From contig JASLXL010000257.1 in the NCBI GenBank assembly GCA_030740335.1, positions 1 to 7,137 of the forward strand: a DNA stretch of 7,137 nt, given 5' to 3'. Of this stretch, positions 6,885 to 7,137 are shown one piece after another (within the stretch, counting starts at the first letter, position 1; each line of letters opens with the position of its first letter). Source of the stretch: SAR202 cluster bacterium (GTDB lineage Bacteria; Chloroflexota; Dehalococcoidia; SAR202; CAJWER01). A program made the translations under genes and the position numbers. The notes below the pieces were generated by a model. That model saw only the letters and a program-made list of their open reading frames with translations, searched no databases and was not told the origin of the DNA.

Positions 6885-6897
6885 GGAACACTTCAAC

Positions 6898-6902
6898 GGA
6901 GG
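6898..6902 (+). promoter_or_regulatory. Ribosome binding site of the oxidoreductase (GGAGG)
   Basis: GGAGG lies four bases before the ATG at 6907 and fixes that start over the upstream ATG at 6777, which is in a different frame. Confidence 0.75.
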
Positions 6903-6906
6903 AACA

Positions 6907-7137
6907 ATGACCAAATACCGAGCGGCGGTTATCGGACTGGGACGGATGGGCAGCACATACGACGACGAGGGGCATGCTGGCGGAGCGACCTTCACGCCAT
7001 ACTGCCACGGGCCGGCATACTACTATTCGCCACTCACCGATCTGGTATCGGGAGCAGACCCCCACGATAGCCAGCGGGAGCTATTTGGCGAGCGCTGGGG
7101 AATCGCCCCCCAAAACATGTACCGCGATCACAAGGAG
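6907..7137 (+). CDS. Gfo/Idh/MocA-family NAD(P)-dependent oxidoreductase, N-terminus only (cut by window edge)
   Basis: The ATG at 6907 follows GGAGG with a 4-base gap, and the frame is open for 77 codons to the window end. The protein opens with a Rossmann beta strand and dinucleotide-binding loop, RAAVIGLGRMG (residues 5-15, GxGxxG). Then come a conserved-looking His-Gly-Pro-Ala segment (34-37), a second strand ending in GADP (49-52), whose Asp is where the cofactor ribose is usually bound, and ERWGI followed by MYRD (62-66, 71-74), matching the family pattern before its first loop. Family members oxidise or reduce sugars, inositols and related hydroxy compounds. The substrate domain, including any EKP-type catalytic motif, lies outside, so the reaction cannot be named. 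The stretch between GxGxxG and HGPA is a little longer than in simple members and rich in Gly, Asp and Glu. It is transcribed away from the permeases, and a functional link is not evident. Confidence 0.85.
   Translation, partial: MTKYRAAVIGLGRMGSTYDDEGHAGGATFTPYCHGPAYYYSPLTDLVSGADPHDSQRELFGERWGIAPQNMYRDHKE

Larger units (their letters stand above)
6586..6906. other. Divergent intergenic region between permease A and the oxidoreductase
   Basis: This stretch of 321 bases (240 if permease A starts at 6666) should carry promoters for both directions. It contains three short perfect or near-perfect inverted repeats, a C7 tract and an 8-base palindrome TGATATCA (6668-6675). I see no tRNA, no convincing small gene and no strong sigma-70 promoter. 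Open frames within it are short, lack family resemblance or overlap the oxidoreductase in another frame. Confidence 0.7.

Noticed and set aside
6777..7070. Plus-strand ORF of 97 codons starting at ATG ATG
   Set aside because: It has a fair AGGGTGAT upstream, but it overlaps the oxidoreductase in another frame and its translation shows no family pattern. The GGAGG-led ATG at 6907 is far better.
1..7137. CRISPR array, tRNA, rRNA or insertion sequence
   Set aside because: I saw no regularly spaced repeats, no cloverleaf-like stretch, and no transposase pattern or terminal inverted repeats with flanking duplications.

Overview
The window holds two long, adjacent genes on the minus strand for FtsX/MacB-type ABC transporter permeases and, divergently on the plus strand, the first 77 codons of a Gfo/Idh/MocA-family oxidoreductase. 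Composition is moderately GC-rich, and GTG and ATG starts are both used. Giant double-FtsX permeases of 1000 to 1250 residues, together with a Gfo/Idh/MocA gene, recall Chloroflexota (for example Dehalococcoidia/SAR202 genomes). That placement is an impression from gene style only and is weakly supported.

Layout from right to left. At 6907-7137 (+) is the NAD(P)-binding N-terminus of the oxidoreductase, behind a strong GGAGG ribosome binding site. At 6586-6906 is a divergent intergenic region with three short inverted repeats and a weak candidate promoter. At 2899-6585 (-) is permease A, complete, about 1228 residues from the preferred start. An 82-base gap (2817-2898) follows, with a perfect TATAAT on the minus strand, two small inverted repeats and a GAGGT ribosome binding site. 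At 1-2816 (-) is permease B: 938 codons are open without a stop, then the gene runs off the left edge. The left third of the window is therefore a single coding region, although the only closed ORFs in it are short ones in the wrong frames.

The two permeases are diverged paralogues. They share the N-terminal anchor (V/A-A-N-W-R/K-LLS), the first coupling motif LRSRG or IRSRG, the segment YYLDVGLLV, a transmembrane segment introduced by ARNP or SRNP, the extracytoplasmic W-x-RDDFS motif and the VDYFPTL motif. Both carry a beta-rich extracytoplasmic insert that resembles a jelly-roll (carbohydrate-binding-module or galactose-binding-like) domain in its second large outer loop. Permease A has about 108 more residues, mostly hydrophobic, between YYLDVGLLV and SRNP. 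No ATPase is visible. It would be expected beyond the left edge or elsewhere in the genome. The substrate cannot be read from the sequence.

The point most worth following up is this permease pair with its outer beta-sandwich insert, which suggests substrate or ligand binding at the cell surface. The rest looks like ordinary chromosomal coding sequence.
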